A DNA stretch of 64,000 nucleotides, taken from positions 62,001 through 126,000 of the forward strand of contig JAEXZY010000052.1 of NCBI GenBank assembly GCA_023404955.1, given 5' to 3'. The position numbers and the translations under genes are program-made. How positions within the stretch are numbered: position 1 is the stretch's first letter; each line of letters begins with the position of its first letter. Shown piece after piece: positions 44,208 to 53,800 of this stretch. Source of the stretch: Actinomycetes bacterium (GTDB lineage: Bacteria > Actinomycetota > Actinomycetes > Mycobacteriales > Mycobacteriaceae). The notes beneath the pieces are model-generated. The model was not told the DNA's origin. It did no database searches and worked only from the letters and a program-made list of their open reading frames with translations.

Positions 44208-45032
44208 TCAGCGCGTGCAGTTGGTGATGATCGAGTTGCCGTTCTGTGCCGCGAGCACCGCGCCGTTGGCGTCCATCACTTCGCAGTTCAGCTGACCGGT
44301 AACGCTGGTCCCGGTCACCGAACTGAGCGTCACACCGGGGTCCAGCGTGATCGTCTTCGACCAGGGCAGCGCGACGTTCACGTCGGTCTGCAGCGCCCCC
44401 TGGCTATCGGTGTAGATGACGGTGACCAGATCGAGCAGTCCCTTGGTCCCGGTGATGCGATAGGTGACGGTTCCGGGGGCGGCTGATGCCGGCGGGGGAG
44501 CGGCCTGCGGTGCGGGCAGCAGCGGCGCGGCGGGCGCGGGGACCGGCACCTGGGCGGTCGGGGACGGCGTCGGCGAGATCGTCGTCACCGTCTCCGCGGG
44601 CAGCGACGGCTGGGCGGGCGGCGCGGGTGCCGCAACGCGCGGCGTGGCCGACGGCTCGGGGGCCGACGTGGTGCTGGGGTCCTGGGACGCAACCGTCGCC
44701 GACACCGAACCGCTGTCCCCGCCGCCGAGGATCATGCTGGCCATGATCACGGCGATGAACAGGACGGCTCCGGCGACGCCGGCGATCCACATCCAGCGCC
44801 GGTCGATGCGGGCCTCGTCGATGTAGTCCTCGTAATCGGCGTCGTAGTCGGCCTCGTAGTCGCCGCGATCCTCGTCCAGGTCGCGCGGATACACGTCGGT
44901 GTCGAGGTCAGCGCTGTAGCCGTCCCTGTCGGTGTCGCCGTACCGGTCGTAGCGGCTGCGCCCGCGCGGGCTACGGATGCGCTCGGTCGGCGTCAGGGCG
45001 TACGGCGATTGTGCGGTGTATGGCCTGTTCAT
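44208..45032 (-). CDS. MmpS-like membrane protein (Rv3209-like)
   Basis: A 274-residue protein. Residues 1-77 are cytoplasmic and very rich in Asp, Tyr and Arg; one membrane helix follows (about 80-100); then an Ala/Pro/Thr/Ser-rich stem; and a C-terminal domain of about 85 residues (GTVTYRITGTKGLLDLVTVIYT..) of the MmpS fold with two cysteines. MmpS proteins assist MmpL lipid exporters, but no mmpL is near. ATG at 45032 is my choice; longer TTG/ATG starts upstream are possible. Confidence 0.85.
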   Translation of the reverse strand: MNRPYTAQSPYALTPTERIRSPRGRSRYDRYGDTDRDGYSADLDTDVYPRDLDEDRGDYEADYDADYEDYIDEARIDRRWMWIAGVAGAVLFIAVIMASMILGGGDSGSVSATVASQDPSTTSAPEPSATPRVAAPAPPAQPSLPAETVTTISPTPSPTAQVPVPAPAAPLLPAPQAAPPPASAAPGTVTYRITGTKGLLDLVTVIYTDSQGALQTDVNVALPWSKTITLDPGVTLSSVTGTSVTGQLNCEVMDANGAVLAAQNGNSIITNCTR

Positions 45033-45279
45033 CCAGCTGTCCCAGTCGTTGCTTCTCAACGTTGCGGGGCCGATGCTACGAAGACGCGAGTGACGCATGG
45101 GGCTGACGCGCCTGCTGTGGCGGTCACGGTCGGGACTCGGTTCGGTCGCTGCGCCGTTGCACGGCGCGGTCGCCTGGTCGAGGCCCGTGTTCGCTGACCG
45201 CGTAGGTCCCGGGCACGCACACCGCGGGGGCTGTCCACTAGCCTCCTGAGGAGAGATTCGACGACAGAAGGGTTCCACT

Positions 45280-45540
45280 GTGGAGGTCAAGATCGGTGTC
45301 ACCGACAGCCCGCGCGAGCTGATGATCAACAGCGCGCAGACGCCGGCCGAGGTGGAGAAACTGGTCACCGACGCGCTGGAGGCGGGTTCGGGCGTGTTGG
45401 CCCTCACCGACGAAAAGGGGCGGCGCTACCTGGTGCAGGCGGCCCGCATCGCCTACGTCGAGATCGGTGCTGCCGATGCGCGCCGGGTCGGGTTCGGCGT
45501 CGGCGCCGTCGGTACTGAGGTGACGCGGACCGCCGGCTGA
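45280..45540 (+). CDS. DUF3107 protein (TB9.4-like)
   Basis: An 86-residue protein opening VEVKIGVTDSPRELMINS. It is a small alpha/beta domain (DUF3107), equal to M. tuberculosis Rv3208A (TB9.4), of unknown function. The GTG at 45280 follows GAAGGG. It lies between the MmpS-like gene (divergent, 247-nt gap with nothing I recognise) and fasR (convergent). Confidence 0.92.
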   Translation: MEVKIGVTDSPRELMINSAQTPAEVEKLVTDALEAGSGVLALTDEKGRRYLVQAARIAYVEIGAADARRVGFGVGAVGTEVTRTAG

Positions 45541-45565
45541 CGCCGGCCAGTACGGAAGAGCCGCG

Positions 45566-46246
45566 TCAGGAGCGCGTCAGGGGGACGTGCGACAACCCGC
45601 CCCAGATGAAGGCGACGGTGCCCTCGACGGCATCGTCCTTCGCGATCGGGCGCTCGTTGTTGAGCCAGTAGCGCGCCGAGTCGACGCTGATGCTGACCAG
45701 GCCGACGGCGATCATCCGCGCGCGGTGCGGTTCGAGACCCGAGTCATGGCTGATGAGGTCGAACACCGCGTCGGTGCAGGCCTCGGTCGCCACTTTCACC
45801 TGAGCTGCCACCTGCGGCTCGGTCACGTAGTCGTTCTCGAAGATCAGCCGGTAGCCCTGGCTGTCGTGCTCGATGAAGTCGAAGAACGCCGCGACCGCCG
45901 CCCGCACGCGCTGCCGGTTGTCGGTCGTTGTGCGCAGCGCTTGGCGCACTCCGGAGACGAGGTTGTCGACGTGGCGCTGCAGCACCGCCAGGTACAACTC
46001 CACCTTTGACGTGAAGTGCTGATACAGCACGGGTTTGCTGACCCCGGCCCGCTCGGCGATCTCGTCCATGCCGGCGGCGTGGTATCCACGGTCGACGAAG
46101 ACTTCGCTCGCCGCGATCAGCAGCTGCCCGCGCCGCTCGTCGCGGGGCAGGCGATTGCCGCGCCTGGCTGTGCCGGCGCTGGACGGCCCCGTACCGCTGG
46201 CCGGCTGCCCACCGCGCCGTTGCGCCGTTCGGGCGAGTTCGCTCAT
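45566..46246 (-). CDS. fasR: TetR-family activator FasR
   Basis: A 226-residue regulator. The disordered Gly/Arg-rich start (residues 1-35) is followed by the HTH AGMDEIAERAGVSKPVLYQHF (about 58-78) and a ligand domain with FENDYVTEPQVAAQVKVATEA. It matches M. tuberculosis Rv3208, FasR, which activates the fas-acpS operon and is released by long acyl-CoAs. Its targets are elsewhere in the genome. ATG at 46246 gives family length. It converges on the DUF3107 gene. Confidence 0.93.
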   Translation of the reverse strand: MSELARTAQRRGGQPASGTGPSSAGTARRGNRLPRDERRGQLLIAASEVFVDRGYHAAGMDEIAERAGVSKPVLYQHFTSKVELYLAVLQRHVDNLVSGVRQALRTTTDNRQRVRAAVAAFFDFIEHDSQGYRLIFENDYVTEPQVAAQVKVATEACTDAVFDLISHDSGLEPHRARMIAVGLVSISVDSARYWLNNERPIAKDDAVEGTVAFIWGGLSHVPLTRS

Positions 46247-46397
46247 CAGGTCCTCGAGTTCTACTGCCGGCAAAATTGCCGTCGTGAGTTCGGTTCCCTG
46301 ACACTACTACCGTTAGCTGCCCGCAGACGGCAGGACGTCGGCCGGGTGCCAGGCGCGCCGAGGGCGCCTGCCGTGCAACCTGTGTCATCCTGTTTCG

Positions 46398-47432
46398 GTG
46401 ACCTACGACCCGGGGCATCGCGGGAACGGTCGCGCTCCCGTGCTCCGCGACGAATGGCGCGAACCGCTGCGCGCCCAGCGTGATCCGCTGGCCGAAGACT
46501 CCGGACGGAACCGGTCCAACCGCGACGACCACCAGCGCTGGCGTAAGCAGACATGGCTGGGACGGTTCGTCTCCACCTACGGATGGCGCGCGTACGCACT
46601 GCCCCTGCTCGTCGTGCTGACCGCCGTCGTCGTGTATCAGACCATCACCGGCGCCAGCGTCGCTCCGCCCGTGGCCGAGGACGAGGGCCCTGTGCAGGGC
46701 CCGCCCACGATCGGGATGGCCAGCACCGCGATCGTCGGCGCCCCACCCAAGGGGCTCACCCAGTTCGACGCCAACCTGCCGACCGGAATCCTGCCCGAAG
46801 GCGGCCCCTTCACCGAGGCCGGCGCCCGCACCTGGCACGTCGTCCCCGGCACCACCCCGCAGGTCGGCGAGGGCACCAGCAAGGTGTTCAGCTACACCGT
46901 CGAGATCGAGGACGGCGTCGACACCACGACCTTCGGCGGTGACGACGGCTTCGCCCGGATGGTCAGCGAAACGTTGGCCAATCCGAAGAGCTGGACCCAC
47001 AATCCGCAGTTCGGTTTCGTCCGCGTCGACGACACCTCGGGTGTGCAGCCGGACTTCCGGGTGTCGCTGACCTCGCCCATGACCGTGCGGGAGGGCTGTG
47101 GGTACGACATCCAGCTCGAGGCGTCCTGCTACAACCCGGCCTGGGAGAACCAGCCTCGCGTCTTCATCAACGAGGCCCGCTGGGTGCGCGGCGCCGTGCC
47201 GTTCCAGGGTGACATCGGCTCGTACCGGCAGTACGTCATCAACCACGAAGTCGGGCACGCGATCGGCTATCCCCGCCACGAGCAGTGCGCAGTCAGTGGC
47301 GAGCTCGCGCCGATCATGATGCAGCAGACCTTCTCGACCAGCAACAACGATGCCGCGCGGTTCGACCCCGGTACGGTCACTCCCGACGGGAAGACCTGCC
47401 GGTTCAACCCGTGGCCCTACCCGATCGCCTGA
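46398..47432 (+). CDS. DUF3152 membrane-anchored zinc metalloprotease-like protein
   Basis: A 344-residue protein. Residues 1-60 are cytoplasmic and charged; one membrane helix lies at about 64-84; an extracytoplasmic domain carries the zinc site HEVGHAIGYPRHEQC, an extended HExxHxxGxxH motif (about residues 280-294). GCGYD and CYNP cysteines probably form disulfides. This is the DUF3152 family (M. tuberculosis Rv3207c), whose substrate is unknown. The GTG at 46398 leaves a 151-nt divergent gap to fasR that contains a small hairpin (CAGGCGC/GCGCCTG, 46350-46370). Confidence 0.88.
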   Translation: MTYDPGHRGNGRAPVLRDEWREPLRAQRDPLAEDSGRNRSNRDDHQRWRKQTWLGRFVSTYGWRAYALPLLVVLTAVVVYQTITGASVAPPVAEDEGPVQGPPTIGMASTAIVGAPPKGLTQFDANLPTGILPEGGPFTEAGARTWHVVPGTTPQVGEGTSKVFSYTVEIEDGVDTTTFGGDDGFARMVSETLANPKSWTHNPQFGFVRVDDTSGVQPDFRVSLTSPMTVREGCGYDIQLEASCYNPAWENQPRVFINEARWVRGAVPFQGDIGSYRQYVINHEVGHAIGYPRHEQCAVSGELAPIMMQQTFSTSNNDAARFDPGTVTPDGKTCRFNPWPYPIA

Positions 47433-47539
47433 TCGTTCCCGCGTCGTCGGCGAGTAGTGGCGGGAAGCGTCGGGGCCTCGTTGCTGTTGCACCCTCTACC
47501 TGTTGAGATGGGTGTCGTAAGCCAACCAAGGAGAGTCCG

Positions 47540-48718
47540 GTGTCCTCACCGCTGCCACCGCTGGTCGAGCCAGCCGCTGAACTGACGCGCGACGAGGTCG
47601 CCCGCTACAGCCGTCACCTGATCATTCCCGACCTCGGCCTGGACGGTCAGAAACGCCTCAAGAACGCCCGGGTGCTGGTCATCGGCGCCGGCGGCCTCGG
47701 CTCTCCGACGCTGCTCTACCTCGCGGCCGCCGGCGTCGGCACCATCGGCATCGTCGAGTTCGACGTCGTCGACGAGTCCAACCTGCAGCGCCAGATCATC
47801 CACGGTCAGTCCGACATCGGCCGCTCCAAGGCCGAGAGCGCCAAGGACTCGATCCTCGAGGTGAACCCGCTGGTCGACGTCATCCTGCACGAGGTCCGCC
47901 TGGAACCGGAGAACGCGGTCGAGATCTTCAGCGACTACGACCTCATCCTCGACGGCACCGACAACTTCGCGACCCGCTACCTGGTCAATGACGCCGCCGT
48001 GCTCGCCGGCAAGCCGTACGTGTGGGGGTCGATCTACCGCTTCGAAGGTCAGGTGTCCGTGTTCTGGGAGGACGCTCCCGACGGTCTGGGCCTGAACTAC
48101 CGCGATCTCTACCCCGAGCCGCCGCCACCGGGGATGGTCCCGTCGTGCGCCGAGGGCGGTGTGCTGGGCATCCTGTGCGCCTCGATCGCCTCGGTGATGG
48201 GCACCGAAGCGATCAAGCTGATCACCGGCATCGGTGAGCCGCTGCTGGGCCGGCTGATGGTCTACGACGCGCTCGATATGACGTACCGGACGATCAAGAT
48301 CCGCAGGGATCCGGCGACGCCGAAGATCACCGAGCTGATCGACTACGAGGAGTTCTGCGGCGTCGTCTCCGAGGCCGCGGCCGAGGCTGCTGCCGAGTCG
48401 ACGATCACCCCGCGCGAACTGGCCGAGCTGCTCGACTCGGGGAAGCCGTTGGCGCTGATCGACGTTCGCGAGCCGGTGGAGTGGGACATCAACCACATCG
48501 AGGGTGCCCAGCTGATCCCTAAGGGCTCCTTCGAATCCGGCGAGGCGCTGTCGAAGCTGACGGTCGACCGCACGCCGGTGTTCTACTGCAAGACCGGGGT
48601 GCGCTCGGCGGAGGTCCTGGCGATCGTCAAGAAGGCCGGCTTCTCCGACGCGATGCACGTCCAGGGCGGAATCGTGGCCTGGGGCAAGCAACTCGAACCC
48701 GACATGGTGATGTACTAA
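47540..48718 (+). CDS. moeZ: Adenylyltransferase/sulfurtransferase MoeZ
   Basis: A 392-residue fusion. The ThiF/E1-like domain shows VIGAGGLGSPTLLYLAAAG (about residues 49-67), ESNLQRQ, DGTDNFATRYLVND and the SCAEGGVLG cysteine. The C-terminal rhodanese domain has LIDVREPVEWDI and the persulfide cysteine in FYCKTGVRS. It adenylates and then sulfurates carrier proteins such as ThiS, MoaD and CysO for thiamine, molybdopterin and cysteine. GTG at 47540 follows AAGGAGA. Equivalent to M. tuberculosis Rv3206c. Confidence 0.96.
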   Translation: MSSPLPPLVEPAAELTRDEVARYSRHLIIPDLGLDGQKRLKNARVLVIGAGGLGSPTLLYLAAAGVGTIGIVEFDVVDESNLQRQIIHGQSDIGRSKAESAKDSILEVNPLVDVILHEVRLEPENAVEIFSDYDLILDGTDNFATRYLVNDAAVLAGKPYVWGSIYRFEGQVSVFWEDAPDGLGLNYRDLYPEPPPPGMVPSCAEGGVLGILCASIASVMGTEAIKLITGIGEPLLGRLMVYDALDMTYRTIKIRRDPATPKITELIDYEEFCGVVSEAAAEAAAESTITPRELAELLDSGKPLALIDVREPVEWDINHIEGAQLIPKGSFESGEALSKLTVDRTPVFYCKTGVRSAEVLAIVKKAGFSDAMHVQGGIVAWGKQLEPDMVMY

Positions 48719-48754
48719 CGCGGGGTTGGCGGCCGCGGCAATTACGCTGATGCG

Positions 48755-49609
48755 GTGACCTTCGAGCGCCCACCCGAGCATGTCCTCACGGCCTTCGGGC
48801 TGTCCGGAGTGCAGCCGGTGCCGCTCGGATCCAGCTGGGAGGGCGGCTGGCGCTGCGGTGAGGTCGTGCTGTCGATGGTGGCCGACCATGCCCGCGCCGC
48901 CTGGTCGGCCAAAGTGCGGGAGACGTTGTTCGTCGACGGCATCCGGCTGGCGCGGCCCGTGCGCTCCACCGACGGGCGTTACGTCGTCGCCGGGTGGCGC
49001 GCCGACACCTACGTCGCAGGCACGCCCGAGCCACGCCACGACGAGGTGGTCTCGGCCGCTGTGCGGCTGCACGAGGCCACCGCGACGTTGGAGCGGCCCC
49101 GGTTCCTGACGCAGCCGCCGGTGGCGCCCTGGGCGGACGTCGACGTCTTCATCGCGGCTGACCGCGCGGCGTGGGAGGAGCGCCCCCTGCACTCGCTGCC
49201 GCCGGGTGCCCGGGTGGCGCCCGGGACGGCGGACGGACAGAAGTCGATCGACCTGATCAACCAGCTCGCGTCGCTGCGCAGGCCGACGAAGAGCCCGAGC
49301 CAGCTGGTGCACGGAGATCTGTACGGCACAGTCCTTTTCGCTGGTACTGCGGCCCCGGGGATCACCGACATCACACCGTACTGGCGGCCTCCCGCCTGGG
49401 CTGCGGGCGTCGTGGTCGTCGACGCGCTGTCGTGGGGAGAAGCCGACGACGCCCTGATCGAGCGGTGGGAAGCCCTGCCGGAGTGGCCACAGATGTTGTT
49501 GCGGGCCTTGCTGTTCCGTCTCGCCGTGCACGCGCTGCATCCGCGGTCGACGGCGGCTGCGTTCCCGGGTCTGGCGCGGACCGCGGCTCTGGTCCGCCTC
49601 GCAGTCTGA
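48755..49609 (+). CDS. TIGR02569-type actinobacterial protein with kinase-like fold
   Basis: A 284-residue protein related to aminoglycoside/choline phosphotransferase-like folds. The visible kinase remnant is QLVHGDLYGTVLF (about residues 185-197), where HGDL gives the catalytic Asp; the usual second metal site DxD is less clear (ITDITPYWR). It matches the actinobacterial family of Rv3205c; substrate unknown. GTG at 48755 is used. Its stop is followed 13 bp later by repeat copy C. Confidence 0.85.
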   Translation: MTFERPPEHVLTAFGLSGVQPVPLGSSWEGGWRCGEVVLSMVADHARAAWSAKVRETLFVDGIRLARPVRSTDGRYVVAGWRADTYVAGTPEPRHDEVVSAAVRLHEATATLERPRFLTQPPVAPWADVDVFIAADRAAWEERPLHSLPPGARVAPGTADGQKSIDLINQLASLRRPTKSPSQLVHGDLYGTVLFAGTAAPGITDITPYWRPPAWAAGVVVVDALSWGEADDALIERWEALPEWPQMLLRALLFRLAVHALHPRSTAAAFPGLARTAALVRLAV

Positions 49610-49622
49610 CTTGTCGCGACCG

Positions 49623-49680
49623 CCGCGGAATATCATTCCGGGTCGTGAAACTCCGCTGAGCACAGCCGTGAATTCTCACT
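49623..49680 (-). repeat. Dispersed intergenic repeat, copy C
   Basis: On the minus strand it reads GTGAGAATTCACGGCTGTG, a 13-nt centre, CACGACCCGGAA, TGAT, ATTCCGCGG. It fills the gap between two convergent genes. Its 13-nt centre is close to the reverse complement of that of copy A. Confidence 0.8.
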
Positions 49681-49687
49681 GGGCGAG

Positions 49688-49984
49688 CTAGAAGGTGTGG
49701 CGATGCTCGGCCAGGGACACGCGGCCGTCCACGGCGAGCACGCCCTCGGCGCGCAACCGGGCGAGTTGACGGGTCGCGAGGTGTGGAGCAGGGCGCCCGG
49801 ATGCCCGAATCACCCGATGCCACGGCAGATCCGACGAATCGGTGCGCATGATCCAGGCCACGATGCGTGGGCTGGACAGGTCGGCGGCCGCAGCGAGGTC
49901 ACCGTAGGTGGTCACCGATCCGGCGGGCACCGAAGCTACGAGTGCGCGGACGGCCTCCACCTGCGCGTCGGTGATCGCGGCCAC
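49688..49984 (-). CDS. Alkyltransferase-like (ATL) protein
   Basis: A 98-residue ATL-type protein related to the C-terminal domain of O6-alkylguanine transferase. The DNA-binding start TYGDLAAAA and the active-site loop are present, but the loop reads LPWHRVIRASG, with Trp replacing the alkyl-accepting cysteine of PCHRV. ATL proteins bind O6-alkylguanine and hand it to nucleotide excision repair. The GTG at 49984 is one base from the lipV stop, so lipV and this gene are probably one transcript. Equivalent to M. tuberculosis Rv3204. Confidence 0.92.
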   Translation of the reverse strand: MAAITDAQVEAVRALVASVPAGSVTTYGDLAAAADLSSPRIVAWIMRTDSSDLPWHRVIRASGRPAPHLATRQLARLRAEGVLAVDGRVSLAEHRHTF

Positions 49985-49985
49985 C

Positions 49986-50768
49986 TCAGCCGAGCTGGTC
50001 GCTGATCAGCGCCGCCGTCTCCGCAGGCATGGCCAGCGGTACCATGTGGTCGCAATCCCATTCCAGCACAGTCAGATTCGGTCCCAGTCCGGCATCGAGG
50101 GTGGAGATCAGCTCGTCGGTTGCGTACGGCGGCTCGGTGCGTAGCGCGCGCACCAGGACCGTCGGGGTGCCGTCTCGCGGAATCGGGACCGGCCGGGTGA
50201 GCTCACTCCAGTACGAGAGCATCGCGGGAATGCTGATCCGCCAGCCGACGCGCCCGTTCGGCAGATCCACCAGGTGTTCGTCGAGTTCGCGGTCGAGTTC
50301 GGACGCCTCGACCTCGCCCCACGAGCCGCCCGTCTTCTCGGCACGGGCCTCGGCGCGGTCGGTGTAGTCGGGCGAGGCGTACATGTCGTCGGCGACCTCA
50401 CGCATCCATCGACCGTCGAGGGCCACCGCGGGGTCGAGCAGCACCAGGCCGGACACCAGATCGGGCCGCGCCGCAGCCAGATTCAACGCCAGCGCACCGC
50501 CGAACGAATGGCCGACCACCACGACCGGCTCGCCGCCCTCGGTGTCGAGAAGCGCGGCCAGGGCGCTCACGTTCGCCTCGATCGACCATGGCGCGTCCCA
50601 GGACGACCTGCCGTGACCGAGCAGGTCGGGCGCCAGTGCCGGCACCTCGGGAAGGTGGCGGTCGAACAGCGTCTCCCACCGCTTGCCGTGGCCGGTGAGG
50701 CCGTGGATCGCCAGAACCCGCGCGTGCGACGACGGTCCGAAACGATAGGTGCACAACAGTTCGGTCAC
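49986..50768 (-). CDS. lipV: Alpha/beta-hydrolase LipV
   Basis: A 260-residue alpha/beta-hydrolase without a signal peptide. HGLTGHGKRW supplies the oxyanion region, VVGHSFGGALAL the nucleophile Ser (about residue 98), LLDPAVAL follows, and DCDHMVPL near the end gives the catalytic His. It resembles mycobacterial LipV (Rv3203), a putative lipase/esterase; substrate unknown. GTG at 50768 is chosen because upstream residues are not family-like. It diverges from adnA across 76 bp. Confidence 0.88.
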   Translation of the reverse strand: MTELLCTYRFGPSSHARVLAIHGLTGHGKRWETLFDRHLPEVPALAPDLLGHGRSSWDAPWSIEANVSALAALLDTEGGEPVVVVGHSFGGALALNLAAARPDLVSGLVLLDPAVALDGRWMREVADDMYASPDYTDRAEARAEKTGGSWGEVEASELDRELDEHLVDLPNGRVGWRISIPAMLSYWSELTRPVPIPRDGTPTVLVRALRTEPPYATDELISTLDAGLGPNLTVLEWDCDHMVPLAMPAETAALISDQLG

Positions 50769-50844
50769 TCCTCGATGCTGCCATCGCCGCCGGTCGGCAC
50801 ACCAGCGAGGGCCGGTTGTCAGACCCCCGTGATGTAGTGCGTCC

Positions 50845-53800
50845 ATGTCCGCACCGCAGACCGAGCTGACTCCCGAGGCACTGACCCGTCCGGGGCTGCG
50901 GGGCACCATTCGACTGCTCGGCGGCCCTGGCACGGGCAAGACCACAGCGCTCGTCGAGACAGCGGCCGCCCACCTCGCGGCCGGCCGCGAGGCAGAATCG
51001 GTTCTGCTGTTGACGGGCTCGTCTCGATTGACTGCACAGACCCGCGCGAGGATCACCACCAAGGTCCTGGCCGCGGGGGAGCAGACAGTCATCCGGGAGC
51101 CCCTGGTGCGCACCGTGCATTCCTATGCGTTCGCGGTGCTGCGGCTGGCTGCGCAGCGTTCCGGTGGAGCGCCGCCGCGGCTGATCACCGGTGCCGAGCA
51201 GGACGGCATCATCCGTGAGCTGCTCGCCGGCGATGTCGAGGACGGCGACGCGTCGCCGGTGCGTTGGCCCGAGCGACTGCGCCCGGCCCTGGCGACGGTC
51301 GGCTTCGCCACCGAGCTGCGGGACCTGATGGCGCGCTGTAACGAGCGTGGCGTCGATCCGGTTGCGCTGCAACGCCTCGGCCGGCGCGCGCAGCGTCCCG
51401 AATGGCAGGCGGCCGGTCGGTTCGCCCAAGCTTACGAGCAGATCATGCTGTTGCGTGCCGCGGTCGGGATGGCGGCTCCGCAGGCCACCGTGCCGGCCCT
51501 CGGGGCCGCCGAGCTGGTCGGTGCCGCCCTCGAGGCGCTGGCCGCCGATGCCGATCTGCTGGCCGCCGAGCGCGCACGGGTGCAACTGCTCCTCGTCGAC
51601 GACGCCCAGCACCTCGACCCGCAGGCCGCGCGGCTGGTGCAGGTCCTGGCCGCCGGGGCGGAATTGTGCGTGATCGCGGGTGATCCACGGCAGACGGTGT
51701 TCGGCTATCGCGGCGCGGATCCGGCGCTGCTGCGCGCGGACGGTCCGTCGATCACATTGACGCGGTCGCACCGGTGTTCGGCGGCGGTGGCGCATGCCGT
51801 CGAAACGCTCGCCCGTCGACTGCCGGGTGCCGGCAGCACCCCACCCCTGACGGGTACGGACGAGACCGGTTCCGTGGCGGTGCGGATCGCGGCGTCCCCG
51901 CATGCCGAATGCGCCGTGATCGCGGACACGCTGCGCCGCGCGCACCTGGTCGACGGGGTGCCGTGGGCGAACATGGCGGTGATCGTGCGGTCGGTGCCCC
52001 GAATGGGGCCCGCACTGTCGCGCGCACTTACCGCGGCCGGCGTACCGGTGGACGGATTGCAGAGCGACGCGCCGCTGGCGGCTGTGCCGGCCGTCCGGGC
52101 CCTGATGACCGTCCTGGAGTCGACCGTCGACGGGCTGACCGCCGACCGAGCGCTGGCCCTGGTGACCGGCCCGATCGGGCGGGTCGACCCGGTGTCGCTG
52201 CGTCAGCTGCGTCGCGCGCTACGGCGACGCGCCGCCGACCCGGCGGCCGAATTCGGCGAGCTGCTGGTCGCTGCGGTGAGTGGCCGCGGCGGTACGGCCC
52301 GATCCGTCGAGGGCGTGCCCGACGAACTCGGCCGTGCGCTGGGGCGGGTGCGCACCGTGCTCACCGCCGCCCGTGACAGCGCCAAGCGCAGCGACGATCC
52401 GCGACATACGTTGTGGCAGGCCTGGAATCGCAGCGGGCTGCAGCGGCGCTGGCTGGCGGCCAGCGAGCGGGGCGGTCCGGTGGGAGAACAGGCCGACCGC
52501 GATCTGGATGCGCTGACCGCGCTGTTCGACGTCACCGAGCAGTACGTGCAGCGTACGGCCGGCGCATCGCTGCGTGGCCTCATCGATCACGTCGCCGGGT
52601 TGACGCTGCCGCCGGCCCGTTCCGATCACAAGCCGACGACCGACGCGGTGGCGGTGCTCAGTGCGCACGCGGCGTTGGATCGCGAGTGGGATGTCGTGGT
52701 CGTCGCCGGCCTGCAGGAAGGTCTGTGGCCGAACGTCACTGCGCGCGGTGGAATTCTGGCCACCCAGCAGCTCGTCGATGTCCTCGACGGTGTCGCCGAT
52801 CCCACCGACAACACGCTGTCCGGACGGGCACCGCTGCTGGCCGAGGAGCGGCGTCTTCTCATCGCTGCGGTGGGCCGCGCGCGCCATCGACTTCTGGTCA
52901 CCGCGGTGGACAGCGACAACGGCGATGCTGCGCTGCTCCCGTCAGCGTTCTGCCATGAGCTCGCCGCGGTGGCCACCGAACCGCAAGCCGAATCGGAGGC
53001 GCCGGTGCGTGCTCCGCGGGTGCTCGCCGCGAATGCCGTGGTCGGGCGGTTGCGATCGGTGGTGTGTGCGCCGGCGGATGACGTCGACGACGTTCACCGG
53101 GTTTGTGCTGCAACACAATTGGCGCGGCTCGCCGAGGCGGGCGTGCACGGGTCCGGTCCGGAGTCCTGGTACGGCCTTCGCGAGGTCTCCACCGGGGCAC
53201 CGCTCTGGGACGGGGCTGGTGAGGCGGTCACGCTGTCGCCGTCGACAGTGCAGATGCTGCTGGACTGCCCGCTGCGATGGCTGCTCGAACGGCACGGTGG
53301 CAGCTCGGTGCGCGACGTGCGCTCCGCGTTGGGGTCGCTGGTGCATGCGCTCGTGGCCGACCCCGCCGTCTCCGAGGCGGACCTGCACGGTGAGCTGCGC
53401 CGGATCTGGGGCGCGCTGCCCTTCGACGCCCAGTGGCATGCGGACAACGAACTCGCCCGCCACGAGGAGATGCTGAGCACCTTCACTCGCTGGCGCGTCG
53501 ACACCCGGAACCGCTTCACCGAGGTCGGCACCGAGATCGCCGTCGACGGTGAGGTGGTGGCCGCCGCAGACGAGCAGCCTGCAGTGCGGATCCGCGGTCG
53601 CCTGGATCGCCTGGAACGCGACAGCGAGGGCCGACTCGTCGTGGTCGACATCAAGACCGGCAAGAGCCCCGCCACCAAGGACGACGCCCAGGCCCACGCA
53701 CAGCTGGCGATGTACCAGCTGGCTGTCGCCGAAGGGCTGCTGGCCGACAGTGCCGGACCCGACAGTGCCGAACCCGGTGCCGAACCCGGTGGTGGCCGGC

